The notes beneath the pieces are model-generated. The model saw nothing but the letters and a program-made list of their open reading frames with translations. It had not been told where the DNA came from and did not search any database. A stretch of DNA of 64,000 bases from Setomelanomma holmii. Lineage: Eukaryota; Ascomycota; Dothideomycetes; Pleosporales; Phaeosphaeriaceae. Where the stretch lies: contig ML978175.1 of the NCBI GenBank assembly GCA_010015745.1, forward strand, positions 124,001 to 188,000. Direction: 5' to 3'. Below, one piece after another: positions 1 to 10,924 of this stretch (its first letter is position 1; each line of letters starts with the position of its first letter). Position numbers and translations under genes: made by a program.

Positions 1-2288
1 ATCCTGGGTTGTGAGCATCAGGCGCTCTGGTGGAGACTGAACGGACTGCTGAGAAGCGGACTTGTTGCCCAGCACCCAGCGCAAGGAATTGAAAAAGGAT
101 GATTTGACCTCAGGCTCATCTTCAGCAGGCTTCTCTTCTATGGTAGGAGTTACGAAGTCTGCAGCGTTGACTTTGAGCAATGTCCGATCGAAGGGCTGGG
201 CAATGTTGATCGTGCTCGGGTCGATATCGTTGCGTTGCGCTTCGATGTTGTATGAGAAGATCTCGTCTCCAACTTCGAGCCAGCGAGGAAAGCTCTCCAC
301 GGCATCTATGGGTCGGTTGCGATGCAATGCACAGTATTTCGCAAGCGAAGCGGTGGAGATCTCGCTCGTCTCTGGGAAATGATCCTTGAACGCTCGCGCG
401 AAGCGATTGATTGTGTTCGTCTGATGGATCTTGCGTGGATCTGATGCAAAGATGCGCTTGAAGGTTTGCTCCGCTGTGTTCTTGGTCGCAAATCCAATCT
501 CAAAGTGGTCGTTTCAGCGCGGCATCGATATTTTCCGGGTGGTTCGTAGTCATGATGAGCAGTCGTCGCTCGCTGGCAGCTGCTCCATCGATAACGTTCA
601 GTAGTCCGCTCAGCGTGACGCTTTTCGCTGGAGGGGGCGGAGGCGCTTGCTTTGGTGGGAGAACCGCCGCATTCTTCTGCCGGGGTTGTCCGCACTCGTT
701 CGCGAAATTGGTCTCGTCCGTGTTGTCATAGCTATAGTCCTGATCAGCCATGTACTCTTTCAGCATCGTGTGGATTTCATCTTGTTTCTGCACTATAGTC
801 TTCATGTCGGACTCTAGCTCAGAACGCAAATGACCAACAGCCTGATTGATGGCACTTGCTGCTTCGTCAGCATTAATCATCTCGGCCTTCTCTTGTGTCA
901 CAAGCTGCTTAGTCTTTGGAAGATGTTGCCGGTTTCCCACATCAGCCGAGGATGCATCGACATCTTCGACAAGCACTACGCAAGGAAGCGGCAGATCAGT
1001 GAAAGCATTCTCAAGATCCATGTCGTCCATCCCTCGGAGCGTTATGGTCACAAGCGGAAGACCAACATGCGACGCGATAGCCACTGAGAGACTTGTTTTA
1101 TCTGTGCCCGGAGGACCGTAGAGCAGGAAGCCATGACGGTATGGCCGTGAAGTTGCTCTATACAATGCTCGAGATTCTGGATGGAAGAAGTCCTCGATTA
1201 CTTGACTGATATACTTCTTCATCCGCGGCTCCAAGTCAATCGAATTCAGTGACCGCTTGTCGCGCGTCTCATCGAATTTACTGCCCGGCATGACTTTGAT
1301 GACTTTAAGCTCTTCGCTCTTCGAGGCTTCGTTCTGGAGGTGCTTAAACAATTCGTCTATAGGCTTATTCGAGTGTCCGAAGCAGCGAACAGTCATAGAT
1401 CTACGTGTGACATCAGTTTGGTTCTCCCAATACTCCGGTTGAACATTTGCTTGTGTCGTAAGGTCTGTCCATACGTAGCGGAAAATCCTGTGTGCCGAAA
1501 AATTGCGCAGATCTCAAACTCTATAAACCCCTACGCCAATGCGAATGGGCTCATAAACCTGTTTCTGACTTCACATAATACAACTATTTCATCTTTGGAG
1601 TTCACAGAGGACTTTTGCATAGAACAACCTGCAATCCTTGCATTCTTATTGGTCCTTGCCGGTACCCCGGGTTTTTCGCCACGTAGGGACAGACCTTACC
1701 CTTGGCTTCATCCACCAGGAACAATTTGCTGCCATGCCAGAAGGCTAGACGCATCTCTCCGGGGAGGGGATCTAGCTCTCCCTCCTTGTCGCGCATATCG
1801 TGACGCCCATGAAGGTTGAGCCATGAAGTACTAGTCTTCGAAAGACCATTACGGATGTACCGGAGCAGCTGGTCCTGGAGTGTAGAGTCAGAAGTACCGA
1901 TGGTGATTGAGCTTGTTGTCTGCGCTTTGACCTGGCCGAGGACGTCTTCCATGAGCTTCGGCAATTGGTCTTTGCCAGATTTCATGGCAACGCATGCTGC
2001 GACCAGCCAATTCAGATCGATGCCAGTTCGTAGCTTGAGTCGGTGTTGTGTTGACTTGAACACATCAGACTCGATGTACTGCATGAACCAAAGGTTTTGT
2101 TGCTCGTTCAGCGCGCCGGCGATCCAGGATGCAATGGATGTGGGAACGGTTGGAGGTTCATTTTTGGTCGTTTCTTGATTGCGCTCTTCCTTGGTGCCAT
2201 CTTTCTGAGCCGAAGATGAACCAGGTTTAGTCCAATCATCAATGTCGTGTTGGTCGCCATGACTGAAACCTTCATTCCACGATACCAT
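1..2288 (-). pseudogene. BCS1-like AAA ATPase, broken and cut by window edge
   Basis: The ATG at 2288 opens a BCS1-type AAA ATPase: N-terminal BCS1 region (about 2288-1700), then the AAA core, then a C-terminal part that stays open to base 1. Seen: a Walker B-like VVLVEDVD segment and the TTNHPENIDAALKRP segment typical of the family. Three lesions are visible. A 240-bp element sits at 1459-1698. The Walker A reads GPPGTDKT instead of GPPGTGKT (Asp codon at 1100-1102). At about 500-506 the frame shifts and the GRxD that normally follows KRP is missing, giving a stop at 500-502; the old frame resumes at once with FEIGFATK and runs to the window edge. BCS1 proteins are ATPases of the mitochondrial inner membrane, but fungi carry many divergent paralogues. 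Inference: a recently inactivated paralogue, or a gene with a sequencing error at 500. Confidence 0.8.
1459..1698. mobile_element. TA-flanked MITE-like element acting as candidate intron (introner-like)
   Basis: Inverted repeats of about 34 bp (1461-1494 against 1663-1696, 27 of 34 matching, outer 10 bp AGGTCTGTCC identical) bound a roughly 236-bp core flanked on both sides by TA, as with Tc1/mariner-type non-autonomous elements. Removing the core and one TA rejoins the BCS1-like reading frame exactly (EAKG then TTQAN). In gene orientation the left end forms a donor (G|GTAAGG, 1699) and the right repeat an acceptor (ACAG at 1466-1465). Splicing 1699-1465 is also in frame and adds one codon net. 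No clear CTRAC branch point was seen. No second copy of the repeat was seen in this window. Confidence 0.75.
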
Positions 2289-3272
2289 TACGGTCCGAGA
2301 ACCGTGCCGCGGATTTCAAAGTCATGATACAAGCGTTAGTGCTGAGTTGAATCACTTCGTGATGTTCTCCTCGGGAGTCAGACCAGCTGAAAGTAGAAAG
2401 AGAGATGGTGTGCACGTCTGTGTGTATATTAAGTCGCGTTTGCTATTCTCGAGGATTCGCAGGTCTGATTTATAGCGAGTTTTGTGACCCACCCCTTAGG
2501 GCCCATTTATACCACAATGTAGTGACACAGTGTATAGTCGTTGTTCAAGGCTATCCTATACTTAGTGATATGGCATAGTGAGTAGCGTGTGCTACACAAG
2601 CTGCTCAGTGCAATCGCATGCACAACGCGATGCCACCGAAGTGCCTGTCTCATGTCAAAGAACACTGTCAACTGACGATGTCGAGAATTCCACGAGACAA
2701 ACGATGCAAAGATCTTCGTAATGGTCGCGGTCGCGCGATTCGTTGGCTCAGCAAGGCATTGTGTCGGAAAGACGAGGCGTTGTGCGCGCTACACAGCTGC
2801 TGACGCGGCTGTTTCGTATAGGCGTGCGTTGCGACTTCTATCCTGGCTTCGATCTGGCTGTTGCTGTGTATATTGTAAATTAGAGGTGGCTGATATATAC
2901 TGATGATGTTCTTTTGAAGGAGAGAGAAAGAGATGACAAGGCGCTCGCAAGCTAACTTAGAAGTAGCTTCCGGCTTAGTCACTTATATTAGCGCAACAAT
3001 TGGTGAGACTGCGGGCAGGTTCGACGAACCATTCAAACTTGTCTAACTTAAGTCGTGTCTCGAAAACATCCTCATGTATGTCAGAAACATGCGAGATGGC
3101 AAAAGTGCAAGATTTTGAAGTCGGGGGTATTCAATATACTATGTACAACACGATTGCTCTTCATGAAAGCGATGTCTTCAATCCGGGGTATTTATCCAGA
3201 ACGCCGTCGTGCCTCTCGTGCCATCGACAAATACCACGTCCATTCATGCTCTGCGTTCCAGCAGGCTTCTGT
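2289..3272. other. Intergenic, no gene seen
   Basis: Upstream of the BCS1-like gene and downstream of the HeLo/protease gene. Only short, composition-driven open frames occur; no family resemblance was seen. Confidence 0.5.
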
Positions 3273-6200
3273 TCAAGGTACGACAGCCATCTCCAATCCG
3301 CCATCTCTGCCCTGCTTCACCTTCATAATCCGGCTTCTCAGTGCCGGAAGATTCTCCTTATCGCTATCTCCTGCACTATTACCATTTGTTTGCGGAAAGT
3401 TCAGGGTGCCGTTGCGCATCCATACACCCCCAGCCGCACCACTAGACGGATGCGTGCCGAACGCAGAGCGCATATCGACGGCCGAGTCAACGATGCCGAG
3501 ACCTTGAACACCTACCTCGAGATCGTCGACCTCGGTACTAGCCCCCGAGGACGATTTGATAGCACGCTTAGCCTCGGAGCGAGACTTGGTAGCGTACAGC
3601 GTCTGCTCTGCTGAGCCGGGAAGATTGATGCGCTGAGCACCTAAGGTTCGTTTAATGTCTTCCAGAAGCACTTCCATAGGACAAAGGTATGCAATATGGT
3701 TGCGCTGACACCACGCGAGAACATGACCGACCACTTGATGGGTACCGTTCTGGACGACCCATGCGCCCGAGTCACCTCCCACACCGAAGCCACCCGCGAC
3801 GGACCAGCTGCGGGAGAAGGTCTTACGACGATAGATGCGTACAGAAGACATAGCTGGGTTGATCATTCCGCCTTGCAGACCAGTCGTGCGACCAAAACAA
3901 TGGACGTTCATGCCTCCCAAAGAGTCAGCCTTTGCGACCCCATTTGGGTATTCGTCTTCCTCGGGGCGGTAGTGACGACGGTCGACAGGCTCCCTAAGTC
4001 TTTGGGCGATGAGTCGTTGGTCAGGCTCCATATCCTTGATGCAGAATCGACGTCCACCCTGACAGATATTATACGGCTGCAGGCGCGACTCGTTGAGCTT
4101 GAGGAGGGCCCAATCAATCTCGTGCACAATACCAGCGCGCTTCCAGCGTCGAATGCCGGAGGACGCATGGACATGGCCTAATTCGTGAGAGAGGAGGTGC
4201 TCCTCATCGCGGTCGTCATCATTAGGAAAGAAGTCTTCGTCAACATCGTCGATAGCTGGCTGAGTGATCTTGATACCGTTTCCAGCACCTGGCTGGATAC
4301 CATCGATATCACCCTGTGTAACATGCGAGAATGTAGAGTCGCTCAGGGAATCTTGCGTGGTATCATCGTCCTCGGGCTCGGATTCGGAATCTGAGAACTC
4401 GAACGAGTCTGCATCGTCATCATCACTCTTGATGTCTTCATCGTCGGACAACTCGAGATCCCACATGGCTACAGGGTCGTCCAACTCGAGCTCAAGGCCC
4501 GGCTGAGCTCCCATGCCCATTAGCCATGGATTGTTGTTATTGCTTGTAGCACTTGATAGCACCGGATCATCCTGATAAGACATGTCGTCGCCAGCATCGC
4601 TCTCCTCATCAGAAGGAGCATCAAGGAGATGGTGCACGGTCATGCCGACTGGCTCATCGTCCACCAGTATGACTCCACCGTATGACACAGGCGGTAGATG
4701 CTCACCATTGAATGCACCAATGGACGCGCCACAGAGAGGCTTTTCTTGGTGATATGGGTTCATCACTGCCATGTCAGCATTATAATTGTCGGTATTCATC
4801 ATTGAGCGATGCGGCGGCCGGACGCGGCGGCTCGATCGGCTCATTTTGGAACGGCGTATCTTGCCACGTCGGATCTTGAGATCGAAAACAGCTTCATCGT
4901 AGCGAAAACGGCGAGCGAGAATAGCTTTGACCTTTGCGACACTGCTGCAGGTGACGAAAATAGTAGGTCGAGCCTTCTCTTGGGTCTCGCCGATGGCAAC
5001 AAGATCGATGCTGATAGTCTCATCCGAGTCCTTCAGTACGCGTTCGATAAGTCGCTCGAGTCGAGGCAGCATCGCAGTATGCCATTCTTGAACGACTGAT
5101 GGGGGAAAAGCAGCGGGAAATAATCGAAGCCTGGGTCGAGAGACTGGTTCCATGTCGGTCTCGATCTGGATTGAGGATGTTATGAAAATGCTGCTTGTTG
5201 CTTCAATGCTGCGAACTACTTCGGGCTCCGGTGTAGGGTAGCCTAGGGCGGCTTGCGGCCAGTGGCGAAGACCGTCAGTTAAAAGCGCCTCAATAGTGTT
5301 TGTTCGCTTTTGTTTGCTCTCACGCCAAGCTTTTTGGATAAGTGTGATTTTTTCTTTGTATCCTTTCAACGTTACATCCTTGGAATCTGACTTGGCCAGC
5401 GACGCTCGCCAAGCACGTTGGATGATCGATGCGGCAGTTACCACTCGTTCTTTAGATAGTGATGACACATCGCTTCTATCTTGCGAGTTTGGTGGTGTGT
5501 CGACAAGAGTGCCTATAGTAGCAGTCAGTATCGCTGGAGACAGTGATTAGGGCTGGGTGCGTGTTGTTCGACCACTTTCGCGCAATCCAAAATTTGCAAT
5601 GCGAATACGTGCGAGATACACGTTGAGGGGATGGTGGTACATATGCGAATGCAATGCGCGTACTCACCAGACTCTTCAAGTGGGTCTCGCTGTTCCCACT
5701 CCATGGATTCTGACGCCTCTTCCTTGGGGCTCATTAGACGCAAACTCTCCGAGATGCTTTTGCGAATGGAGTGCTGTGAGCTTCTCGATGGATTTCTCGA
5801 CAAGCCTGGGTCTGGTGACTGTTTGGGAGATGACTTGTTTAGCGACTTTGTTCGCTCAAGGGCCTGTGATCCCTTCTCGATGATGTACCGTTTGGCACTT
5901 CGATATGATGGACTTGATGGGACCTCTGACGCGATTTGTGGTTGGCTGACGCTCTTGCGCTTCAACGGTGACGCGCTCTGGATTGGTGTCACGCCTGGTC
6001 TGAGCTCGTTGATGTCGAAGCCAGGCTCAGACTCATCAAGCATGCAACATCGCTGGAGTCGAAGAATGACACGATTGTAGAGCTGTGCTGGGTCATGCAG
6101 ACCTTCTGCACCATCGGCAGCCCAGAAGCAGTCCCGCACTACTTGCATGTAGGCGGTTCCGCACTTGGACGCCAATCTACGAATGTAGACATCTTCGATT

Positions 6201-7714
6201 CGGCGTTTGAAGTCGTTCAAGGTGTACTTCGGCTTCCACAAGTCACCCAGGGGTAGCCAGAGTCCAATCTCAAGAAGGATCAAGCCGAGACTGTACATGT
6301 CGAAGTGAGGACCGTATGGCGCATCTTTGACGCCAGTGAACTTGGGGTCGTCGGGGTGGCGATATATGTTGAGTGTGGGCATCGTGTTGGATGTGTCCAG
6401 ATCGTACTCGGAGAAGAGGTCGAATGAGCAGATGACTGGTGATCGGAGTGTGTACTGTAGCGCTCTGGAGTTGGCCGATTGGCGCTTGGTCTTGCGGAAG
6501 ACCAAGATGTTGCTGCTGTTGATATCCTTGTGAACGAAGTTGTCGCCATGGATCTTGCTGAACGTCAGTGCAAGCGTGAAAGCGAGACGGAATCTATCTT
6601 CGAGCGGAGGCGTAGCACTGTTTGAATTGTGCAGTGATTTTGAACCCGTTTGCAATACGCTCAGCAGGGTCACGGGTCGCAGGTCTTCAACCGACTTGTG
6701 GGAATCCGATGGGCCCGAGTATACAGATGTCGGCAGCTCGAAGACGAGACCAAATCGGGGCTGTCTCGAGTCCTCGAAGTATCCCAAGCACTTCAAAGTA
6801 CCATGGAAGGGCTGATTACTCGACAGCTTCGTCAAGATGGAGAGCAGACGCTCCAGGCGGTCGGTAGGCGGAGATACTCCTGTGGAGCGATATGCCGAAT
6901 CGTAGGTTGCGTATTCCACCAACACTGGTGTCTCAGTCGTGCGCCCACCGTCAGTCTTCCAGGGATTCGTCGAGCTATGCCGGGTGCGCAGTCGACCGAT
7001 CACTCGGATGGAGGATGTGCCAACGCTTTCGTATGGTGGTGGTTCTTCTTCGGGGAGGATGAGATCTGACTGGTCAAGCTTCGCAGGAAGGTTCGATCGA
7101 GCTGCGACGTTTGCCTGTGCGTTTATTGGGAAGGTTGCGGGATTGACCAAGGTCAAGTCTGATGCGCTGTAGGCTGCCGAGCGGTACACTGGCGTCGTAG
7201 TTGGTCGCGGTGTTTCTGTACTGCCTCTCGGTTTCGGACTTGGGTTTCGCGAAGTCCCTCGCTGTGTTCGGCGTGTTCGGGAGAGGTCATATAGTATGTC
7301 GATGGCCGTGGTGAGGTCCTTGATCAAGTCCTCGTAACGTGACCTGTCGGCGGCCACCCACGAGGGCGCGTCAGATGCAGCCTGCCTCTTCTCTCCTGAC
7401 AGTGTCTTTCCTACTGGCGCACCAGTCCGTAACCGCTCAGCCTCGTCTGAGATCTCTCTTATGGTGCCAAGCACGCTCGTCACTGTCTCCGTCAGACCTG
7501 CCTGGTCTACGCTCTCGTCGATGTCTCCCTGCGTGCCCTTGGTGTTGTCGCTCCAGTCCACGCCCCATGTTATCAGCCGGTCCTTTTGTATCCTGAACTT
7601 CCGGTGGAGCGCATTCGTCTCGGGCTGTGTGTCCTTTGTGTCCTGCTCGACAACCGCGTCGCAGGACGTCTTGGTGTCGGAATACAGCTGAGTTAATCTG
7701 CTGATGGTCTCCAT
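3273..7714 (-). CDS. HeLo - pseudokinase - IQ - trypsin-like protease fusion
   Basis: Two long frames join through an intron at 5667-5513 (GTGAGT..TACTGAC..ATAG, 155 nt) to give about 1428 residues; exons are 7714-5668 and 5512-3273, start ATG 7714. Residues about 1-150 resemble the later helices of a HeLo (prion-inhibition and propagation) domain; its usual first helix is short or missing. Residues about 265-560 are the kinase-like region that often follows HeLo: VHKDINSSN catalytic loop (395-403), FDLF where DFG is expected, YRHPDD, DMYSLGLILLEIGLW. The usual beta3 lysine is not evident (VLVEYATY), so it may be a pseudokinase. Two IQ-like motifs lie near 712 and 740. From about 945 a chymotrypsin-fold protease shows GMTVHH (His 976/977), DWALL (Asp 1149) and GGDSGAW (Ser 1264), with a long acidic insert between His and Asp. 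Regulated cell death or self/non-self signalling is inferred from HeLo only. Confidence 0.75.
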
Positions 7715-8664
7715 GTTGGAGGAATGCGCACCGTCGCACTGCGCGGGAATAATGTCGATACTTCGTTACTGCGTTACTACGGTGCGCGAACGCGAGAACG
7801 TGTGGAATAAAGCGATAGCGGCTGCCTTGAGGTCGTCGTCATGGCTTTAGAGGAGGGTTATGGCGAGCTGGGGTGCATTTCGTGGATGCCTAGCTGATCC
7901 CCACCAACCGTCCAATCGCTCCTTCCGCGCCCTCACACAGTGGCGGTGCCTGAGGCTTGACGCGACACGTAGCCAATCACGGCGCCACAAACTCCGCCCA
8001 TGAACGCACGCGCGGCTCTTCCGTGCGACTGCGCCCCCTAGGCTTCCCCCATCGTTAACGTGTATTTGGTGCGCGGGGCAGAGTCGACGCTCAACTGATC
8101 TCAAATAGGCTGTCAAGATGAGAGAGACCGCTGACATGTCTTGTAGGCTTCGGTTTCTCGCACATATTTGGTTGCGGCCTGCCTGACTCCAATTGTAGGT
8201 GGTACTTGGACCCTCGAGCAGCGTCTTAGGGATGCGCCTTAGACGGATAGGCTCGTCTCCATGCGTCACGTCGTGGAAAATTCCAATAGTGCTGACGACT
8301 TGGTCTTGATGAAGGCACATTTGTGATCATGCCCAGCTTTTGCTCACGCAATGTTGCAATACAGACAGCTTCGCGCTTGCGCAGCACCCACAAGCACACC
8401 ACGATCACGCTGTTCATCATGAAAGTCAGCAAACAACTTGACAACATAAGATTCGACATGCCGCGCCTGTCCTTTACTACTAGCTCGAGTCTTCGAGCTT
8501 CCGAGCGCCAAGGACCCAACAGTGAAAGCTGCACCACATCTCACTCTCCGCCTTCTATCCACGTTTCCAGATCCGGTATAGTTCTTGTTGTCATTCTTTC
8601 TGTCCATATATATCACTATGAGCCGTACCAATCCAAATCTTTACATTCGCAATTATCCGCCAAT
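7715..8664. promoter_or_regulatory. Shared upstream region of two divergent genes
   Basis: This 950-bp stretch separates the start codons of the HeLo/protease gene (minus) and the F-box gene (plus) and presumably holds both promoters. The open frame reaching back from 8665 to 8323 lacks family resemblance and is treated as leader. No specific site is claimed. Confidence 0.4.
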
Positions 8665-10405
8665 ATGGCAGACGCTCAACCCCAGCCCGCGATCTCCTCG
8701 GCAGCTTGGATTGACGTGCTAGACAATGTCGACCCGACCTACCACCTCAATCCCTTCCATGTCAGCCTTCTGGGTAGGCTTCCCACAGAGCTCATGCAAA
8801 TCATCATCGAATGTCTCAAACGACATGATCTACCCGCCATCGCCTGTATCAGCCCTGGGTTACGAGCCCTGGTCGAACGCCGTCTGTATGGTCATATCAA
8901 CCTAGCGTACGATCCACGGCTGGAAGTAACTGAAGCTGAGATGCACAAAAGTAGATCGTACATATGGCCCCTATATCGAACACTGTCGACACGACCGGAT
9001 CTCGCACGACAGATCCCTTCCATAAACCTAGACGTTACGGAGCGTTGCGTCACGATCAATCCGCCCTCGTCACACCTTTTCCCAGGCGGTGTACCTTTCA
9101 CTCCGTCAGTGAAACTACAATTCCCTGAGCCGGCAGTAGCGGGTGCCCTATTACAGCTTCTGCCTGAGGTCCAAAGGCTGATCATTCGCTTGTTCACACG
9201 CCACGGAAGTTATCCAGCAGGAGAAGAGCCACTCATGGAACACTGTTTGAGCAAACTCTTCCCTGGTTTCGATCCTCGCACCGCACATCTCACTCCCATA
9301 TTAGGGTTGGAAGAGGTTCACGAGATCATCTGGGAAGGTTCAGCATTCCACTGGGCACTCGCGAACCTTGCTTCTCTAAGCCATCTAATGCTGGAGCGTC
9401 CATGTAGGATCCTAGCCGATGAGGCTCCGCATGAAATGAATGAAACTTTGATGACTTTTGACTTAGTCAGCCGATCGTCTATCTTCACGCCAGGAACTGG
9501 CCAGAACCAGCATCTCGGGCCATTTCTGGCGAACTTCACCGCTTTGGAGCACATAGGTCTAGTGATATACGACTCTAGTCACGACGACGGGGATAGGTTT
9601 CGCTTAGATGACCAAGTCACTCCTGAGAACCAGGGCAGCTTTTCCATTTTACTGGCGAAGCTAGACCCTGTCGCCGCTAGCCTAACACGATTATCCATCG
9701 ATACCTACGTGGTCAGTAGCGACGAGGACCACTATCATACGTTCATAACACATGTCCTCTTATGCGATGGATTCAAGCACTTCACAGCGTTAGAGTATTT
9801 GTGCGTTCCGTATCAGTGCCTTTTCGGCACAACGGATCCTCAATGGTCGCATCTCGCCCCGACACCAGCTGCACTCTTGCCCTCAACACTCGAACACTTG
9901 AGCGTCGATTACCCGAAGGTCGAAATCCATGACTGGCTAGCTAAGCTACCATGTTATCGAGATGATCTCCCTGCGCTACAATTAGTCTCGATCCATTGCG
10001 CTAGTTGCCATGGTGGTGATACTTACAGGGACATTGCGCTCGATCATTTTGATCACCCGGTACACATGCCTCTTAAATCTATCAATGTGGATCTATTCAT
10101 TAGCTTCCGGAAGTGTGACTGGCAGGCTGACTGGCAGGCTGATTGGGACGACTATGACTTGAAAGCTCTTGAGCTGGTGTCCTTCTTACAGTCATCTGGT
10201 TCTTTATGCACAGGTACGTTATCCTCCATCTGTGATATCAAGGTTGCACTGACGAACCACAGGCGTCGAACTCGAGTCGACCCGAGACATGATAGCTGCG
10301 ACAGCACCAGACGAAGATCCGAGGCCATCGCATTGGAACTACGCCCTCGAGTGGTCGCCCTTCCAGCACAAGATGAGGACGTTCTTCGAGTCCACAGCAT
10401 TCTAA
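8665..10405 (+). CDS. F-box domain protein
   Basis: Start ATG 8665 is chosen because an F-box-like segment (LGRLPTELMQIIIECLKRHD, then the LYGHINL style that often follows) begins about 40 residues later. Exons 8665-10213 and 10263-10405; the 49-nt intron has donor GTACGT and acceptor CACAG. Removing it ends the protein at TAA 10403 after 563 residues, with a compositionally normal tail (SHWNYALEWSPF); reading through gives a longer, arginine-rich, unconvincing tail to 10509. F-box proteins are substrate receptors of SCF ubiquitin ligases; no target can be inferred. The remainder has the alternating hydrophobic pattern of fungal F-box/LRR-like proteins, without clear repeats. An in-frame duplication gives DWQADWQAD near 10117-10146. 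Confidence 0.7.
10117..10146 (+). repeat. Short in-frame tandem duplication in the F-box gene
   Basis: A 12-bp unit (gactggcaggct) occurs twice and begins a third time, encoding DWQA DWQA DW. Confidence 0.8.
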
Positions 10406-10924
10406 TCGAGCCACTGAGCTCGATACGCGAGCTCGAAGGCGGGAATGGTCCCAGCTCTCGTAAGCGACTCACGAGTTTCAATAGACGAGCTGCTAGTAAT
10501 ACAGTCTGAATGAATGGCAGGAACTCGCTATGACAGCATTTGAGGACGGTCCCCTTAGGATTTGCTTTCCTGAGCAAGAGTGAAGAAGGATCATCAGATG
10601 CATTTAGACGTGATGTTTCATACAGCATCTGAGGCCCATCCGTGCGACCTCTCTGAACATCACTGGCGGCGTTGAGCGCTTATTGACCATTCCTGCGACC
10701 ATGTAGCTTCAGCCTATATTCGAGCGATGATCCGCACTACATGAGCGAACAGATAGATCTCCAGGTACACCACCATGGCCCTCCAAGCAAAGCAATCGCT
10801 AATCGGATAACTCATTTCATTTTCAACGTGAACCGTGGATGGCATGATTTCCACACTGGGGGGTCCAAACCAAACCAAGCGCCTCGCCGTGATACCTCAC
10901 CAAACTAAGCGCTACAAAAAGACC
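10406..10924. other. Convergent intergenic region
   Basis: Lies between the 3' ends of the F-box and P450 genes. Nothing beyond presumed 3' UTRs was seen. Confidence 0.5.

Noticed and set aside
5525..5667. C-terminal extension of the HeLo/kinase frame past 5668, and the GTG at 5468 as a separate protease gene start
   Set aside because: GTGAGT donor, TACTGAC branch and ATAG acceptor join the two frames in phase; the extension lies in the intron and the protease frame has no ATG of its own.
10214..10509. Read-through C terminus of the F-box protein to 10509
   Set aside because: A good 49-nt intron gives a shorter and more protein-like ending; the read-through tail is an arginine-rich chance sequence.
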